Source of the DNA: Nemopilema nomurai
Lineage: Eukaryota > Cnidaria > Scyphozoa > Rhizostomeae > Rhizostomatidae
DNA length: 64,000 nucleotides
Assembly (NCBI GenBank): GCA_003864495.1
Contig: ML133401.1
Coordinates: 6,129,189-6,193,188, forward strand
Direction of reading: 5' to 3'
The notes beneath the pieces are model-generated. The model saw nothing but the letters and a program-made list of their open reading frames with translations, did not search any database and was not told the origin of the DNA. Within the stretch, counting starts at the first letter, position 1, and every line of letters starts with the position of its first letter. Position numbers and translations under genes: made by a program. Positions 62,801-64,000 of this stretch are shown one piece after another.

Positions 62801-64000
62801 TACGAGCATGCCTTACCAATTTCCCTCCTCATAAGACCCAAAAGCATTGCGTAAGTAAAGACCAATCGTAGGCAGCTGCTCGGCGACATAGCGGTAAAAC
62901 CTGCCACAAAGACAACAAATAAGGCAAGCTGCGCTCGAAAGCAAAGGAGAAAACAGCTATGTCAGGACCAACAGTGGAAAAAGGCGCTGCAAAGCATGGC
63001 ACTTCTCTCTCATGTGGCCGTAACTCTTGTGGTTACGTGTGCATATTAGGTACAAAGGGAGCAACAACAAAGGAAGCTGCCAGAGACAAACACCGTGCAA
63101 CTATCAATTACACTATTATAGAAATCAGTTTGACCCTGAGCTATAAGAATGAATAATATTCATGCACTTCCTCCACGAATAGTCAAAAACTCTTTTCGCT
63201 ACTTTGTTGTCTACAAAATAGCAAAAATACTCGCCTTATAGCAAAAAAGCTGTTGAGCACGCCAGCTTCTCCGGTAATCAGATAATCTGCATATTTGATG
63301 CACCCATCTCGCTGTCCTTGCTCTGCAGCTCTTTTGAATAGATTAAACGCTTTCGTCTGGGAAAAAGCAGATGAAAGAGACTTTTGAGAGACACAGCCCT
63401 TGCATTATAGAAATTTCAAGGTTAATAATGTATGGATGCAAATGAAAGATGCTTAACTCAAGAATCAGAAAGAAACCTCGAGAACTCTTAAAACAGGTAA
63501 TGCAACGTACCTTGTTTGACTCTAGGAAGTCGACGATGCCATTCTCGTACTGAATGGCAAGGTTGGTCATGGCATCCTTGTCACCCAAGTCTGCAGCGAG
63601 CCTCCAGAAGTGAAGTGCCCCCGATATGTTTTTCTTATTGACGAGTTCATGGTAGCCAAGACTGTTGTACGCGATTGTGTAATTCTAAAGCAAAGATAAG
63701 AAGCCGGTGAAACAAACTTCTTGCCAAAAGAAACAGCAACGGCTGCCTTTGTTTGCACTCGTAGTGGCTGATTAAGGAACATTCATTTGCAGCATCATGG
63801 TTGACAGGGGGCGGGAGTGGGGGTGGGGGCAAATCATTAATTTGAAACAAAATATGTGCTGCAAAATTATTATGATGTGCTAACTTTCAGCATGAATGTA
63901 AAAGGAAAGCCGTTAAATGTTTACCTTTTTAGCAGCTTTGCTAAAAAGTTCCACAGCCTTTGTCTCATTTTTGTCGACTTCAATTCCCTTGAATAAATTT
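59867..64000 (-). CDS. SEL1L3-like Sel1-repeat protein (5' part beyond right edge; last exon unresolved)
   Basis: Exons: 63925-64000 (continues right), 63511-63684, 63235-63356, 62817-62900, 62211-62301, 61608-61692, 60944-61053, 60298-60422, 59867-59972. Phases match throughout if exon 63235-63356 uses a GC donor. Sel1-type helical repeats are visible: AVELFSKAAKK, ALHFWRLAADLGDKDAMTNL, AFNLFKRAAEQGQRDGCIKY, SLVMYMIVAESGLALGSFNA, ALFNLGYLLENNATISGIDF. The segment RYYQRCQKSS ... GFYPCTIALMNMKL matches the conserved membrane-proximal Cys region of SEL1L3. Sel1 repeats are protein-interaction solenoids. SEL1L3 is a metazoan membrane protein of poorly defined function, related to the ERAD adaptor SEL1L. 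The N-terminus (beyond 64000) and the expected C-terminal TM exon are not seen. Assignment to SEL1L3 and not SEL1L is by recall. Confidence 0.85.
61310..61480. repeat. AT-rich low-complexity tract
   Basis: Dense TATAAATATAA/ATAATCATAT sequence in the SEL1L3-like intron upstream (3' on the minus strand) of exon 61608-61692. No gene signal. Confidence 0.7.
61775..62010. repeat. 20-bp minisatellite in SEL1L3-like intron
   Basis: About 11 copies of a 20-bp unit TTGCAACATTTGATAAVTAC in the intron between exons 61608-61692 and 62211-62301. Confidence 0.92.

Noticed and set aside
63231..63234. GT donor at the end of the SEL1L3-like exon
   Set aside because: It would place the next exon in a frame with a stop; the GC donor 4 nt earlier keeps the frame.

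Overview
The window is from an intron-rich animal genome. It holds an axonemal dynein heavy chain, an Ig/FN3 receptor, a four-domain calcium-type channel and a SEL1L3-like protein. Exons are short (about 60-350 bp apart from a few large ones), introns are mostly 200-600 bp, and the non-coding part is AT-rich and full of minisatellites and DNA-transposon remnants. This fits an invertebrate, most likely a cnidarian or another early-branching animal. The phylum is inferred and not shown by any single feature.

Layout. 1-24.8 kb (minus): about 42 exons of a DNAH2-type dynein heavy chain, from near its N-terminus to the AAA1 P-loop, running off the left edge. Splice phases close across all exons (about 1,929 codons). 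Its introns carry a tRNA-Glu gene, four distinct minisatellites (one of about 45 units of 53 bp), an LTR-like repeat and a MITE-like element. 24.8-30.3 kb: gene-poor, transposon remnants. 30.3-35.9 kb (minus): a complete single-pass receptor, signal peptide-Ig-Ig-FN3-TM-tail, with an ITIM-type tyrosine motif. 36-43.5 kb: gene-poor; a 4-kb element with terminal inverted repeats and TTA target duplications contains two nested hAT-type MITEs. 43.5-45.5 kb (minus): an unrecognised coiled-coil protein. 46.5-47.1 kb (minus): a broken retrotransposon gag remnant. 49.2-49.6 kb: second copy of the LTR-like repeat. 51.4-58.5 kb (plus): a complete eight-exon voltage-gated calcium channel alpha-1 homologue of 1,562 aa. 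59.9-64 kb (minus): nine exons of a SEL1L3-like protein, running off the right edge and tail-to-tail with the channel.

The genes do not form an obvious pathway, and each looks independently transcribed. The most interesting object is the channel. Its backbone and C-terminal EF-hand region look like high-voltage-activated Cav1/Cav2 channels, but its four pore loops read E-E-D-D, the filter of low-voltage-activated Cav3 channels, and its beta-binding (AID) and IQ segments are degenerate. The second is the ITIM-bearing Ig/FN3 receptor, whose membrane-distal Ig domain has features seen in cnidarian Ig-like receptors.

Exon coordinates were read by eye from splice sites, frame continuity and family recall. 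No alignment or search was run.
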